Made by a program: the position numbers and the translations under genes. 64,000 bases of DNA. Source: Oxytricha trifallax (lineage: Eukaryota > Ciliophora > Spirotrichea > Sporadotrichida > Oxytrichidae). The notes beneath the pieces are model-generated. The model saw only the letters and a list, made by a program, of their open reading frames with translations. It was not told the origin of the DNA and made no database searches. Below, piece after piece: positions 1 through 12,900 of this stretch (the first letter of the stretch is position 1; each line of letters begins with the position of its first letter). The stretch spans positions 1 through 64,000 of the forward strand of contig ARYC01000573.1 in assembly GCA_000711775.1 (NCBI GenBank). The letters run 5' to 3'.

Positions 1-1
1 G

Positions 2-667
2 TTTGCAAATGAATACATAGTACTGAGAGAGGCTTAGAAAAGATAATGCAAGAACTTAGCTAAGCTCGACGGAGTTATACTCGGTCATGGTTTTATTGCT
101 TTGAGACTAAAGAAGTTTGAAATGACTCTAAGAGAGTATATCTACCATAATAGATATCCTGATGATTTGAATAAGATACTCACAGATATGACTAAGGGTG
201 TGAAAGAGCTCCATGATCTAGGGTATGTTCATAGAGATTTCAAGCCAGAAAATGTAATGCTAAATCTCTGCCCTTTAGAAATAGTAGTCATAGATTTCAA
301 CAGAGCAATAAGACAAGAGATAGTGACTTTAACTAAGGTTTTAGGCACTCCAGGATACTTCACTAGAAGAGAGAAATGGACAAATGGCTCTGTATAATGG
401 GATGTTTGGGCAGTAGCTGCAACTATCTTACAGTGCGATATGGAAAGTATGTCATACTTAGGAACAAAACATGAGAAATAATCAATAAGTTTGGCTGCTA
501 AACATATTAAACAAGATGAAATATGCAATGAAATTAAGAAGATAGTTGAGATGGTAATCATAAAAGCTCCAGCTTATCCAAGATAATCATTAGATGATAT
601 ACTAGAACAACTACAGACTGCTAGATTCAAGAGGTATCACAAAGATAAGCAGATAAATTTTGTTTGA
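2..667 (+). CDS. TBE-type protein kinase gene (57-kDa-ORF-like), 5' end cut by window
   Basis: Open from the window edge to a TGA at 665-667 (221 residues) if TAA and TAG are read as Gln, for example at 35, 44 and 395. It holds most of a protein kinase fold: part of the N-lobe, the catalytic loop HRDFKPEN (residues 77-84 of the fragment), a metal-binding position reading DFN rather than DFG (residue 98 on), an activation-segment stretch GTPGYF, and the C-lobe DVWAVA. The stop lies 123 bp before a G4T4 transposon end, and a relative at 41-42.5 kb has a zinc finger before its kinase part. TBE transposons are known to carry a zinc-finger/kinase ORF of about 57 kDa, so this is probably its C-terminal half. 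No frame break is visible, unlike the other TBE genes here. Whether the kinase is active is unclear because of DFN. A host kinase gene beside a transposon end is the less likely alternative. Confidence 0.75.
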
Positions 668-806
668 ATTAAGTACACTAAAACTCTTTAAATATTCATT
701 AAATTCATATAAAACCTACGTTTTCTCTACTAACCCATATAAGACCCCAACTATACCCTACAAATCAAAGCACTTATAAACCTCACTAAGGGGTTTTGGG
801 GTTTTG
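668..806 (+). mobile_element. Right terminal repeat of a TBE-like transposon
   Basis: The stretch ends in GGGGTTTTGGGGTTTTG (790-806). Its reverse complement is the 17-bp C4A4-type tip known from TBE elements. Just inside lies TATAAACCTCACTAA, which resembles the sequence inside two other G4T4-like tips at 33075 and 40873. No left end (C4A4 on the + strand) was found in the window. Confidence 0.7.
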
Positions 807-1312
807 ATTAGGGGCCAGTCGGCGGGGTTCAATCTGTCAGATCCTAGACTCCTCGAGTCGTCTGCACGCGAAGGATTTCCCTGCATTAGATGAGCTACCT
901 GGCGGGAGTTCAGTTTCCTAGGTAATAGGGAGCAGGATGAAGGTGGTGCTCAGCCTTCAAAAGTGAGACGATGAGAACCATAGAAGCCAACGATAATGAT
1001 TTTCCTCCCACAACTAGTAGGTTAAATGAGGCTACCACAGCGAAAGGACAGAGACTACTATATCAGCAGCGGTGGAACGTGTAAGAATTTTCTCTAGTCC
1101 TCCCTTTAATTGTTTACAGGAAGCAGATCTTTACGAGCTCTGCGGGGGATACTCCTAGGCGGAACTAGGCTCTTATCTCGTATGCATCTCAAAAGAGGGT
1201 GAAGTGGAATGGGGGGCGAGGTGGTTTTTCGGAGTTTTTCTAGTTCACGACTTGCCACGTCAACTCACTTCAGATACTTCTACGTCACGACTAAAATTGA
1301 TGGTTTGATTTT
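807..1312. other. GC-rich block of unknown nature
   Basis: About 500 bp of near-balanced base composition, sharply bounded by the transposon tip on the left and AT-rich array DNA on the right. The corresponding place in the duplicated segment (about 53.2-53.6 kb) has no such block, so it was gained or lost after the duplication. On the - strand one frame stays free of TGA for over 100 codons, but no known motif is seen, and such a run can arise by chance. It may be flanking DNA at the TBE insertion site, part of a longer mobile unit, or an RNA gene. Confidence 0.4.
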
Positions 1313-3190
1313 AGTATTAAACAGTGAATTGTTTAATATTTAATTTTGAGCATAACTCGTTAATCACACTTCAATTGATAATGTGGGCTTTTTATAATAT
1401 AATACTATAAGATAAATATTATTAATAGTATTTTTTAGACTTTCAAAAACATTGAAAATTTAGATACAAACAAACTTCCCAAGAAAAGTAAATTAAACAA
1501 GTGAGAAATCTATAAATTAATATAAATTAATAATTAATATGAGGTAAGCTTTATAGATGATAAGTTACCTAATTATTTGAATGAAAACCTATCTTAAGTA
1601 GAAAGATTAATACTATTATGCTATTAATATGTTGACTTATAATCAATCTATATTTCAATATTTTTTCTAGAGTATTAAAGACAATTATTTTACAACAAAA
1701 TTTGTCGTATTATTATTGTACGAATTAAATATATAGATTTATATAAAAGATTTGAATAAAACAGAAAATTCTTTATATATTAAAATTTCAAAACAATGCA
1801 ATAAAAAAGGATAAATGAAATAAATTTTTGTTTTCAAATTTATAGAGTATAAATTCTTAGTGACTATCAATAAGTCAATGTAATAGTCTTATCATTATTT
1901 ATTGGAATTGATATAATTGACTATAGCATAAAAAATAATGCTTGACCCAAAACAAATTGTATAATCAACAATATTAGAATTAATTTGCTTATAACAATAG
2001 CTAATTCTGTTTAATTTGGTTGATGATTTCTTGATTGCCCTTACTATTGTGATATAAATTTAATAAATTTCATATACATATTTAAAAAAACTATCATAAT
2101 ATTTCTATAGTTATATGTTATAACTTTATTTTGATACTAAATATTCATCTCCTCTTCCATATTAATTAGTAAATTCTATTTTTTTATCTTATGGTCTAAT
2201 GAATAACATTGGTAAACTTAACATCTAAAAGAACTCTAAATATTTCTTTATAATTATACTTTTATTTTGTCTTTATAGGCAACTAAAATACTAAGAAAAC
2301 TGATATAAATTCTTATTAAAACTATTGTATATTCGTAGCATCAAATTTAATATAATTTTATGGTTTGTAAATTACATACAATTAAAATTAAAAATAATTA
2401 TATTAATTTTTGTTTATAATTTAATATCATTTTTTATATCTTTTATTATTATTCTTTCAATCTTTTGCTAATTTATACCATCTTGAAAAATATGTCCCAT
2501 TATTATAATATTATAAAGAATAAATATTTATTGTCATATATAACCAATAAATAAATAATATATAAAGATTCCCTTCTTTTTATTGATTTTATCATTAATT
2601 CAATGAATCACTCAGCCAAAATTTATATGAGTATATTTCTAAATACAAATTGCTCAATATTGTCAATACCCGATATCTTTTAATGAATTATTTAACTTTT
2701 ATAAAATGATAAAATCCAATACTTGCTTAAACATAAAAGATTAAAAAGATTTTAAAGTTTATGCTAATTATTTTAAGTTATAATTTAGTTATCTAAATTA
2801 GAAATTACAAATCAGTAAAAATAAATTATGATACTAAAAACATAAACTTTAAAAGTTTAGTTCAATAACAGTCTTATTATTACATTAACTAACTTCTATT
2901 GTACAATAACTATTTTTACATTAAAAATCATTATCATTTAGATAGTTTCTAAAGTAGCAAAATAAGTAATCTCTAGATTAACCAACATTAAAAAGTAACT
3001 TTTCTTAAAACTTAGATATTTAAGAACTTCTAAAAAGTAAATAATCAATTTATTAAGATGTGACCCATTTTATAACATCATAGCTCTATTTTTAAATTAC
3101 AATTTTACTTATAATTTGTTCTTTTTATTTTAATTATTTATTTAGTTTTTAGAAATTTCTAAATTATACTTTGACCTTTAAATATATTTT
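1313..3190. repeat. Tail of an array unit, no gene seen
   Basis: AT-rich DNA with no recognisable gene. Its right part aligns with the end of unit 12: TTTCAATCTTTTGCTAATTT at 2455 against a near match at 54469, and similar stretches around 1680 and 53720, and 2225 and 54305. It is therefore the remainder of a unit whose left side is replaced by the TBE and the GC-rich block. Confidence 0.55.
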
Positions 3191-3349
3191 AATTTATTAA
3201 TTATAAATTTGTTCAAATTTTCTCAGCTTATATAGTCATAAATCTTATAAATTTAGTTTTTATTAACTAAGCTTATTTATAATAATTTTTAAGATTAATA
3301 TATTTATATTTACTTATAAAATATTTGTAACATAATATATCATCTTATC

Positions 3350-3699
3350 TAAACGAATTCTCACAAAGATAAATGGGACTAGTTAGTTCTGCAGAACGAT
3401 GCAAAAATGGAGATAGAATAGTCAAACATTGACTTTGAAGGAAGGTTCAGTGACGTCGAAGATAACTAGGCAGAAGTGGAAAGATATATTTACGCCCAAA
3501 AGAGTGACAGAAAGCAGTAGTTAGCAAATAGAAACTCATTCAAAGTCCACCAATGATCAAACCAGCCCTGATTAGAATAGATGAGATTAGGTATGAGGGA
3601 CAAGTTGAGGTGGAAGAGAACTACAATGATGGGAAGAGAGAAATCCAGAATACTGACATAAATAAGGAGGAATGCAGCAGAGGTACTGAAGAGAGATGA
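3350..3699 (+). CDS. Coding island (probable MDS or relic), two overlapping short frames
   Basis: A GC-richer island of about 350 bp in AT-rich DNA that is absent from the aligned unit 13. The first frame is open from before 3350 and has an ATG at 3407; it gives a 49-residue acidic peptide (MEIEQSNIDFEGRFS...) ending at TGA 3554-3556. The second frame has an ATG at 3553, overlapping that stop as ATGA, and gives 48 residues (MIKPALIRIDEIRYEG...) ending at TGA 3697-3699. Both use TAG as Gln or have charged, protein-like composition. I recognise no family. The simplest reading is one former exon or MDS with a one-base frame change; two short cistrons, or two adjacent MDSs, are alternatives. A - strand frame here is almost wholly hydrophobic and looks like a shadow. 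Confidence 0.45.
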
Positions 3700-4135
3700 C
3701 AATTAAGTTTTGTAATGAATTACATTTCAATCAGATAATTCACGCAATTTTTAAAAGGCAACTGATAAAATTATTTTACCTTAAGTTATTATATATTTAT
3801 CATCTTTCTTATTTAAACATATTTAATCATACTTGTATAGTAATTTCTATTCAATAATATTTTTGGTGTTACTTTAACTATCATTATATTCATATAAACT
3901 ATAAATTTAATTTTTACCATTTATTCTCATTATCATTTAAAGAGCATAATTTGATTATAAAGTAATTAATTAAAGATTAGTTGAGAATTAAATAACCATT
4001 TTATATTCCATTAATATTAATTAAGAACTAGAAAAAATTAATGCTTAGAAAAAACTACCCTTGTTACTTATAAGATATATCAATAGATTAAATAAATATT
4101 CTGCTTTAATTTTTGATTTTTTCATATTCCTTATG

Positions 4136-4140
<5 letters not shown>

Positions 4141-4174
<34 letters not shown>
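4141..4174. repeat. (AT)n microsatellite
   Basis: An uninterrupted alternating AT run of about 34 bp inside unit 1. Confidence 0.95.
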
Positions 4175-4179
<5 letters not shown>

Positions 4180-6346
4180 AATTTCCTCATTTTATTGATT
4201 TTTATTGAGTTTTTTCAATAAATGATATTTTTCTTAATTTGTTATTATGATTTAATATTTTATAGATAATATAAAAATATATAAATAATATTGATTATAA
4301 AATGAATGTGTTAATTTAATAATATCTATTTAAATATTATATATTAATTAATAATATTAGATAGAGCATTAACTTAGACACCTGTTTTTGCAAACAATAT
4401 ATTGAAATTTAGAAATTTTATATTTAAATTAAATGATAATGTATTCAGTACATCACCCCCATTTAAAGTGTAACTATGCTATGTTTTTTATTTTATTTCA
4501 AAGACTCAATTAAAGGAATTATTCCAATCTATAATTTTGCATGATGCTAAAAGTTATCTAAATACTATAGTTACTATTGAGTTTAACAATTAAGAAACAT
4601 CTTCGATATTGTTATTTTTAAAAAGCCAATATTATTATAAAACAAAATATAAATAATATTTTATTAATTAAAATCAGAGGGATATAAAGAAAATCTAATT
4701 TCTTCTTTTTAAAAATAATTGAACTATTTATTATTAAATATTATTCAATAATATTTATGCAAATATTCCTTAGAAACAGTAGCTTTTAGAATACAATTCT
4801 TTCGTAATATAATTTAACTCTTTAATAAAATTTAGCAGCTCTATCTAATCCAATCCATAATTATATCATTACTAACTTTCCATCTAGTTACTATAAAAAC
4901 TCAGAATTTTTTTTACAAAAATTACCCATATATTATATCTTTATTGTAATACATTTATTCAATATTTACTTCTATACTAATTGAGACTTGTTTAAAGTAA
5001 ATTTCTTTTATTATATTAGTAGTTGATATAACTCTGTTTTATTCATTCTAGTTTTAGATATTCACCCGATATTTCTGTATATAAAATAATCTAAATCTTA
5101 ATTAAAACAATATGTTCTTATCTATAAAATTATATATTTTATATTAAACTAATTAATAGTAGTACTTGATAATTTTATGTAAATTTTATATATAAATAAT
5201 TACTAGAGTTTGTACTCCCCATCAATTTAAATTCATTACTACTACTTTTTAAATCATATTTTAAAATAAAAATACTATTACTATTTAATCTCTTTATAGG
5301 TGACATTACAATAATAAATCATAGATCAATCTGGTGTGAATGTTATTTACTTATAAATATAATTATAAAATAGAGATTTTTTGAATTTTCCGATTTTAAT
5401 TAATCTTTATTCCCTACGATTATAAACTTTATTATTAATATTATTAAGTTCTCTCATCCTATTAAAATGTCAGTTTTATTTATAATTTTATCTATGGTTG
5501 GTAAAGAATACCCTCTAATTAAGAATAATTTGATAATAAGAGTTTACTGTATTCTGATGTTTTCCTTTTATAATATAAACATTAAGGATTGAATATCTCG
5601 ATTAATATATTTTCTAAATTATCTTTGTCATTTCTCACCCAATTTCATAAAAAAACCTTTAAGATATATCAATTTAATGGGGGTCATTGAATAAAGTCAG
5701 AAATCTTTTTATTGATCAATTGGTTTTTATGATTTTAATTTTAGTATATTTTAGACTTCACAATAAAACTTTTCTTAGTAATTTAGTCTACAAAATGCTT
5801 AAATTTTATTAACTCATAAAATTAAGATTATTACTAAAACGAGTCATGCACTCTATTATCATAGCTATCTATTATGAATATCTTAGACTTGCATAAATTA
5901 TAATAGATATAAATATTTATAAATAATTTTTATATTGATATATAATAAAGATAAATTTATTTTATAGAAATCTTTTATAATTGTTAAACAAAAACTATAA
6001 GTAAAACTTAATTTAATTAAAAAGAAAAATTAAAAATAAAACTTGTTTAACTCCCTCATTTCTTGGTATAATAAATAACCACATGATAATCTAAATTAAA
6101 TCTATATCTTAATTTAGTTACCATCTATCGACCATTAAATATGTGTTTTTATTATTTTTTGGTTTCTAATTAATCTAAAATTACTCTTCTCTAATAAAAT
6201 ATACATTGAGATTTTAGAAACCCAAGTGATTTATATAGATTAATAAGTTACTTAAAATTTGTGTAGATAATTTTTGTTTAATTAATAATTGACTTATCAT
6301 ATAATATTATTGATTATGAATTAATTTGCATTCTTATTTATTTTTT

Positions 6347-9300
6347 AATTTATTAATTATAAATTCTTTCAAATTTTTTCAGCTTATATAGTCATAAAGA
6401 TATTATAATAATTAAAAAATTATTTGTATTGTAAATATTCTTAATATAATGAAAAATATAATAACTATGTTTCAACTTAAATTATTCAAATTTGAATTAT
6501 AAATAAAAATAATTGAAATTCAAGCATTGTGAAGATTTTAAGTCCTTCTTGAATTTATTAATGGAATTAATAATAAAATAGCATTTATTATGATTAAAAA
6601 TTTTGAGTTCTCAAGATATTAATATGTTTAATAATTTCATAATTCATATAAGTAATTGAGAATGAATGAAAAATTAATTAATAAAAAACTAGTATACACA
6701 AAATTGTATTAAGATAAAATAAAGCTCATTCAATTTTTCAATTAAGATAACATTCATGAACCTCTTAATTTTGCTAAAGATAGAAGCTTATTAACTATTT
6801 TTCATGATCATAATTCATAAGAGTTATTTTAGGAATCCATAATTTTCCTCTTCATATCTTAATTTCTTTTAATTCTTGAATCGACCAGGCCATTCTAGAT
6901 TGAACCATTTAATTATAATATATTTGATAGTTTAGTGTAAAGATGAATATTTCTTAATAGTTATTCGCTATCAAGGTAAATTAATTAATATGCAGCTAAA
7001 TTGGATATTATAATTTATTTAAGAAATTTAAATTAATGTAGTTTATTAAAATTAGTTATGATAATCTCTATTATTAATTAGGAAATTTACTTAAATGAGC
7101 GAACTTAATATAAATAAAGCTTTTTCTCTTACCCCATTTCTAAAACTTAAATCATCTTTTTGCACTTAATCTTTTAATTTAGCTGAAATCCAGATTCCTT
7201 TATATAAGTTAATATTAGTAAGATTTTAGCAAATTAATGCTTTAGATTGCTTTTAAATGGTGAATATTTCTCTTTTCCTTATTAAAATGGTTTAAAGTCA
7301 TTAGAATGGCCTGTTTGACTAGTTAAGTGATAACATAATGAGTCATATAATAAGCAAACAATTTATTAAGAAACAAAACAAAACAATTAATTTTGTATTT
7401 TCAATTGATTTATCTAGAATAATTTAATATAAAATTTTTTTTAATTTTAATTTTTTAATAACATTATTTTTATTATAAGAGAGTAATTTTGCCTATTTCT
7501 AAAAAAAAATCAACACATTTTCCATTTTTATACATTTCTATTGAGATATTAATAATAAATTGAAACAACTATATTATTTCTTAATTTTATATATTTTAAA
7601 ATTTAACGACTTATAAAGATAATGATCTCTAAAATTTTTTTTTTAAATACATATTAAAATTTGTAATAATATAGGTATATTGCTGTTTAAAATATATAAT
7701 TCCCTTCTTTTATATCGATCTCTCGTGTTAATTTATCCCTAATTGTAGTAAATTTTATTTTATATAATTGATTATTCGAAGAATTTACATATGATCTATA
7801 ATATCCGTAATGATATTGATATTATATACCTATTCGATTAATTATTTATCCCCCATTAATTTGAGTATTAAGCTTAAATTTTTACCATTTTGTAAGTGAA
7901 ATAGAATCAACCCCACGGTTTTAAATTAATTGCTATATTCTTTAATTACCTTTAATTGTATAGAGCAAACTAGACTATAATATCAGTGCTGTTAGTACTC
8001 CTTAATTATATTCACTGGACATAAAGCGTCATTACAGAAACCTCAATATCCAAATGGGTAAATATCACTTTTATAAAAATAACATTTAATTTCTCTTAAA
8101 TACATAATAGCTTATCTTGATGGCTAATGCTAAAATCTTCTCTTATTAATAAAATATTACAATTTAGTCTTTTCTTATAGTAAGAATATTTACCTCCTAT
8201 TCTTTTGAAGAAAATGCCCCTTGTAATACTAAGAGCAAAACATTCTTTTTATAGGTAGAAAATAATTAATAATTTTTATTTCTAACGATATATTATAATG
8301 AGAAATTTCGATTAAATATTTAGTACCCATCAAATCTAATTATTTTTTTAAATTGTCCTAGTTTTTAAAACCCGGTTTACAATTATTTATTTAAGAATTC
8401 GTCTTTATTAGTTATCAAATAAACTCAAATATCCATTGATATAATTAATTGTAAAAACCGCATATTTTTAACAAGATAATTTGTTATTTTAATTATTCTT
8501 CAGAGTATCTAATATAATTCACTGCTTAAGTTACCTATTATTTGATTGGAAAAGCTTCTAATATTCAATCTAAAAGGAAGAGTATTAAAATATTAACAGT
8601 ATCAAACTCTTGATTAAATCCATTTTATAAAATTACTTATATAATATAAAATGATTTGAAAATTACCAATAAAAAATTAATTTTATAATTTTAAAATAAA
8701 ATGTTTTTTTAATTTGTATTCAAAAATATTATAATATTAACTTTTTTAATTTATAAAATAGGTAATATTTAATTAAATTATTTGTATAAATAAAAAATAT
8801 CTATTAATATTTTACTATATTTAATTTTTTTAGAGATGTCTAATTAAAATAAACCTTTTAAATCTATTAAAGTATTAAAATTATCTCAGTTTCCTAAATT
8901 TTTTAAGCGAAAATAATAAAAATACAAATAATAAAGTTAAATAAAAATTTCAAACTAATTTTAAATTAATTAATAACTTTAAAATTAGCTTTAAATAAAA
9001 CTCTTGCAATAATTTAAATTAACTTCTGTATTAATGTAAATTTCCATAAATTTCAATAATTTAAATAATCATTATGTTAATTGATCTACAAAATTCGTAT
9101 TTAATAAAATTTCTTGCTGATTGAGTAATTTTTGTTGATCCTTACTTAAACATTATGTTTCTTTAAATTGGGATTTTGTTTACGAGACCTGCTTAATACA
9201 TTATTTCCTAATTTAATTTGTAAAAGAAAATTTTTTTAATATAAAGAACACTATTACAAAATACTTCAAGAATTCCTTAACCTTTTCTTATAAAATTTTT

Positions 9301-9967
9301 TGACATTTCAACTAATTATAAGTATTTTTTTAAAGTTTATTTATAAATTTTCCTCTTATTAATCATAATTCAGTGTAATTAAATAAATTATTGTTGTTAC
9401 TCAACAAGTCTAATAAATTTCTTTCATTAAATCATCCCCCAAATATCTTATTGTAACTATAAAGATGCAAATAATGTCTTTTTCTCTAACTTTTTAATTC
9501 AAATAATAATTAAATTAACATAAAATATTATCATTTGGTATATAGTATTTTTCAGTAAATTATTATGAATATTCATATTCAAATTTAAATTTATGGAATA
9601 TATAAATTTAATTATTTGTAATTAAGCACTAACTATATCATCAAATTGCTATCCCTTTAAATAACATTTAAATATTTCTTATATTTCATTGAAATTCTCA
9701 GACTTCTTTAAATGGTATATACTAGATATTATTTTTTCATAATACTTTAAATTGAGATATCAAGTAATGTTCAACAAATGCTAAGCATCAAAAGTATTTA
9801 TATATTTACTATTTAGTAATTGACTTTGGTTACAATTACCCTAGTTAAATATATGTTCTTGTTAGTTTTTTTTATTTCCATATTACTTAATATTTGCTAA
9901 TATATAAATTATTTTTTAACTAAATCTTTATTATAACATTTGTTTCTGTTAACCTCTTATTATATTT
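6347..9967 (+). repeat. Array unit 2
   Basis: Box at 6347-6399. The rest is AT-rich DNA with no recognisable gene. It aligns with unit 14: TAACGATATATTATAATGAG at 8283 matches 59614 with one change. Confidence 0.65.
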
Positions 9968-12900
9968 ATTTAATTAATTATAACTTCTTATAAATTTGCT
10001 CAGCTTATATAGTCATTAATCAATAAAATTATGTTCAAAATCATATTCATTTTATTTATACATAAATAATTATAATATTTTAAAAGTATTTAATTATAAA
10101 ATATTATTTTTGAATATAAAATTGTATTAAATAAAATTGTATTTTATTTGTACTTTTTACCGTATTTGCCTTATATTTATTTTATATGCAGGTTATATTT
10201 TATATTTTTTTAATACACAAATTTTATAAATTATATGCTTGAAACAAATTAGAGTTATAATTAAAGTAATAAATAAATTGAATTAAAGAATTAATAACAA
10301 ATCGGCTAATTCTCTATTTTCCATTAATATAAAGTTAAGAATATTATGATATTCAATAATTTTATGTGATAATTTCTTGCTGAATACAATATTATTTTCC
10401 CTGGGTTCATATTTTTTCAAGTTAAATAAAGCTTATTTATTTATTCCGTTAATAATTTATTTATATTTATTATAAAACTGATATGTGACTAATAATGATT
10501 CCCTATTATCTTCCATTATCTGATTGGATTAGATAGGTAAATGCATTAATATCTTCTAAGATCCAAAATATAAATGTAAGAATTTTATAAATTAGAAATA
10601 GTTTTAAAGCAAATAACTATTTAATAATTTGTTTTATTAATAAGATTTAATTTAGTATTAGAATTTTACCCATTTTATTAATAATCATTGCTTACTCTTT
10701 TTATATATGTAAGGAAATTTTTAAATGTTTTCGAATACTTCTACCTTTTAAGTTTAAGGTAAAATTGATAATTTATTCAAATATCCAAGATTCAGTTACT
10801 TTAAGATATTTTATCTATAATTCTTTTCAAATATTTACCTTATTATAGATAATTATTGATTGTTAAATTTCTTAAGAATTAAAATTAATTTATTTTTATT
10901 TGGTTCTATTAGCTTTATATAAATCAACTCTTTATCCGAAATCCCTTCATTTATTAAGACTTTGTTAATAACTTATAATTTAAATTTAATATTCATAAAT
11001 AATAAAGTGTAAATTTAATATTTTAAGTATTAATTTAAGATGAAGATTGAAGAATAATCCTTTTATTTATAAAAGAGTTAATGTTATCACATTCTTGAAA
11101 CCTTAATTTAAAACAACTCTTAAACAAATTAAATTTGGCGCTGAGTAATCTCAATTATAATATATATATATATAAATAAATCCATTTGATTTTTATTATA
11201 ATTAAATAATCAATTTTATTTTAATATTTATTTAATGTATAATTATCTCCCTCAGATTCTACTACTTAGCCCTCATAAATATAAATACTGATCTTTATTT
11301 TTAATTCTTTGTAAATCAGCTATTTATTGAATAATAATTTTTCTCAAATGTTCTTGATTTGTTTAACTATCTTTACTTATTTCAAAATTTTATCCAATTG
11401 TCTTAATTCTCTTTATTTTAGTTTCCCCCTTTTAATAAATATTTAACAAAATCCAATTTTCATTACAGGATTTACTTCGAAACTCTTTTTAACTTTATAC
11501 AATTGTGACAGTCAATTATTATCTTATAAAAATAATTAAGATCGAAAATATAGCTTAACTTATTTCTATAAAAATTAGCTATAATGCTATGTTACTATCA
11601 ATATTATAAGAGAATTCAGTGCTTCTAGAAAATCCGTTATTTCATAATGTTAAATTATCAAGCCTTCAAGAAATTTAATTGTACTTATCTAGAAAATATA
11701 TTTTATTATAAATTAATTATTTATGATTATTGATTTATTAAATTTGATATTTTATTTAAATAACAAATTTAATTAAATTATCTCTTTCTGATTTTACTTA
11801 TTACAAATGGAGTTATGCTTTTTGTCCCTACATCATATAATCTTATTGCAAAATTCATTTTTTACCATGCTTATAAAGAAATATTTATAAATAAATATGC
11901 TTTTCAAAGGTCTGTAAATATATAACAATTTTTTTTAATTATTATTTACGTATTCTTTAATTGTTACTATTATATATTTAATTTTATAATATATAAATGA
12001 GTTTGTCATAAATAACAATAAACTAATTCTCTCATATTAATCAATTATTAATTCCATTTTAATTAATGAGTTCATCCCTATTTTTAGCTTCCATTTTTTA
12101 ATTCTCCTCAGTTAGAATTGTTTCTACACAAGTTTCGAATCAAATTGAAATTAAAACTCTCTTTAGTATATATTGATATAGTTTAAGTTTAAAAAATAGG
12201 CAACCAATAACTTTTAAATTGCCTTACATTTTAATTCCATATCAGTAATAAAACTATTATTTTATAATACTCTAATGAATTTACCTGTTCAAATAATGAT
12301 ACTTTATTAGTTCTAAATGCATTCAGTTGTATATTTATTTCGGTCTTTATTAAAATAAAATTTATTAATCATTTTAATATTCTTTTTTTACCAATAGTAT
12401 GTTTAAATGGCTATGAGGTAGTATCCTCCCCCCCCCTAATGTATACTTTTCTTTTTGTAGTCTGATAGAGTTTTTAACGCTGAGTAATAGTAGCCGATGA
12501 ACATGGAATGTGCGAGCAATAGTTTTGGAGCTATGGCCTCATCAAAGTCAATTTTTATATATAAAAATCATTATAAGTTTTACAAAAAATTTCAAATTTT
12601 TCACAAAATTTAAATTCTCTAAAATTAATGATTCTAGCAGTTTTTAACTATATTAACAAATTATATCTAATTTATTATAATTTTTTAAAGTGATATAAAA
12701 ATCATTTTGACTTTCATTTAAGATTTTCAAATGACTATAAAAGTTCACTTTAAAAAATTATAATAAATTAGATATAATTTGTTAATATAGTTAAAAACTG
12801 CTAGAATCATTAATTTTAGAGAATTTAAATTTTGTGAAAAATTTGAAATTTTTTGTAAAACTTATAATGATTTTTATATATAAAAATTGACTTTGATGAG

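Larger units (their letters stand above)
3191..6346 (+). repeat. Array unit 1
   Basis: It begins with a box copy at 3191-3243 (core at 3222-3237). It holds the coding island at 3350-3699 and an (AT)n run at 4141-4174. The rest is AT-rich without a gene. It aligns with unit 13, for example CCCCATCAATTTAAATTC at 5217 against 56614, and the stretch around 4320-4400 against 55740-55820. Confidence 0.65.

Noticed and set aside
229-561. 110-residue - strand open frame opposite the kinase
   Set aside because: It lies fully opposite the kinase gene, whose motifs are clear; it is a shadow.
820-850. tRNA-like T-arm (GGTTCAATC) in the GC-rich block
   Set aside because: No acceptor, D or anticodon stem fits around it.
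3490-3702. 70-residue hydrophobic - strand frame
   Set aside because: Opposite the better-composed + strand frames of the coding island; no signal or family features.
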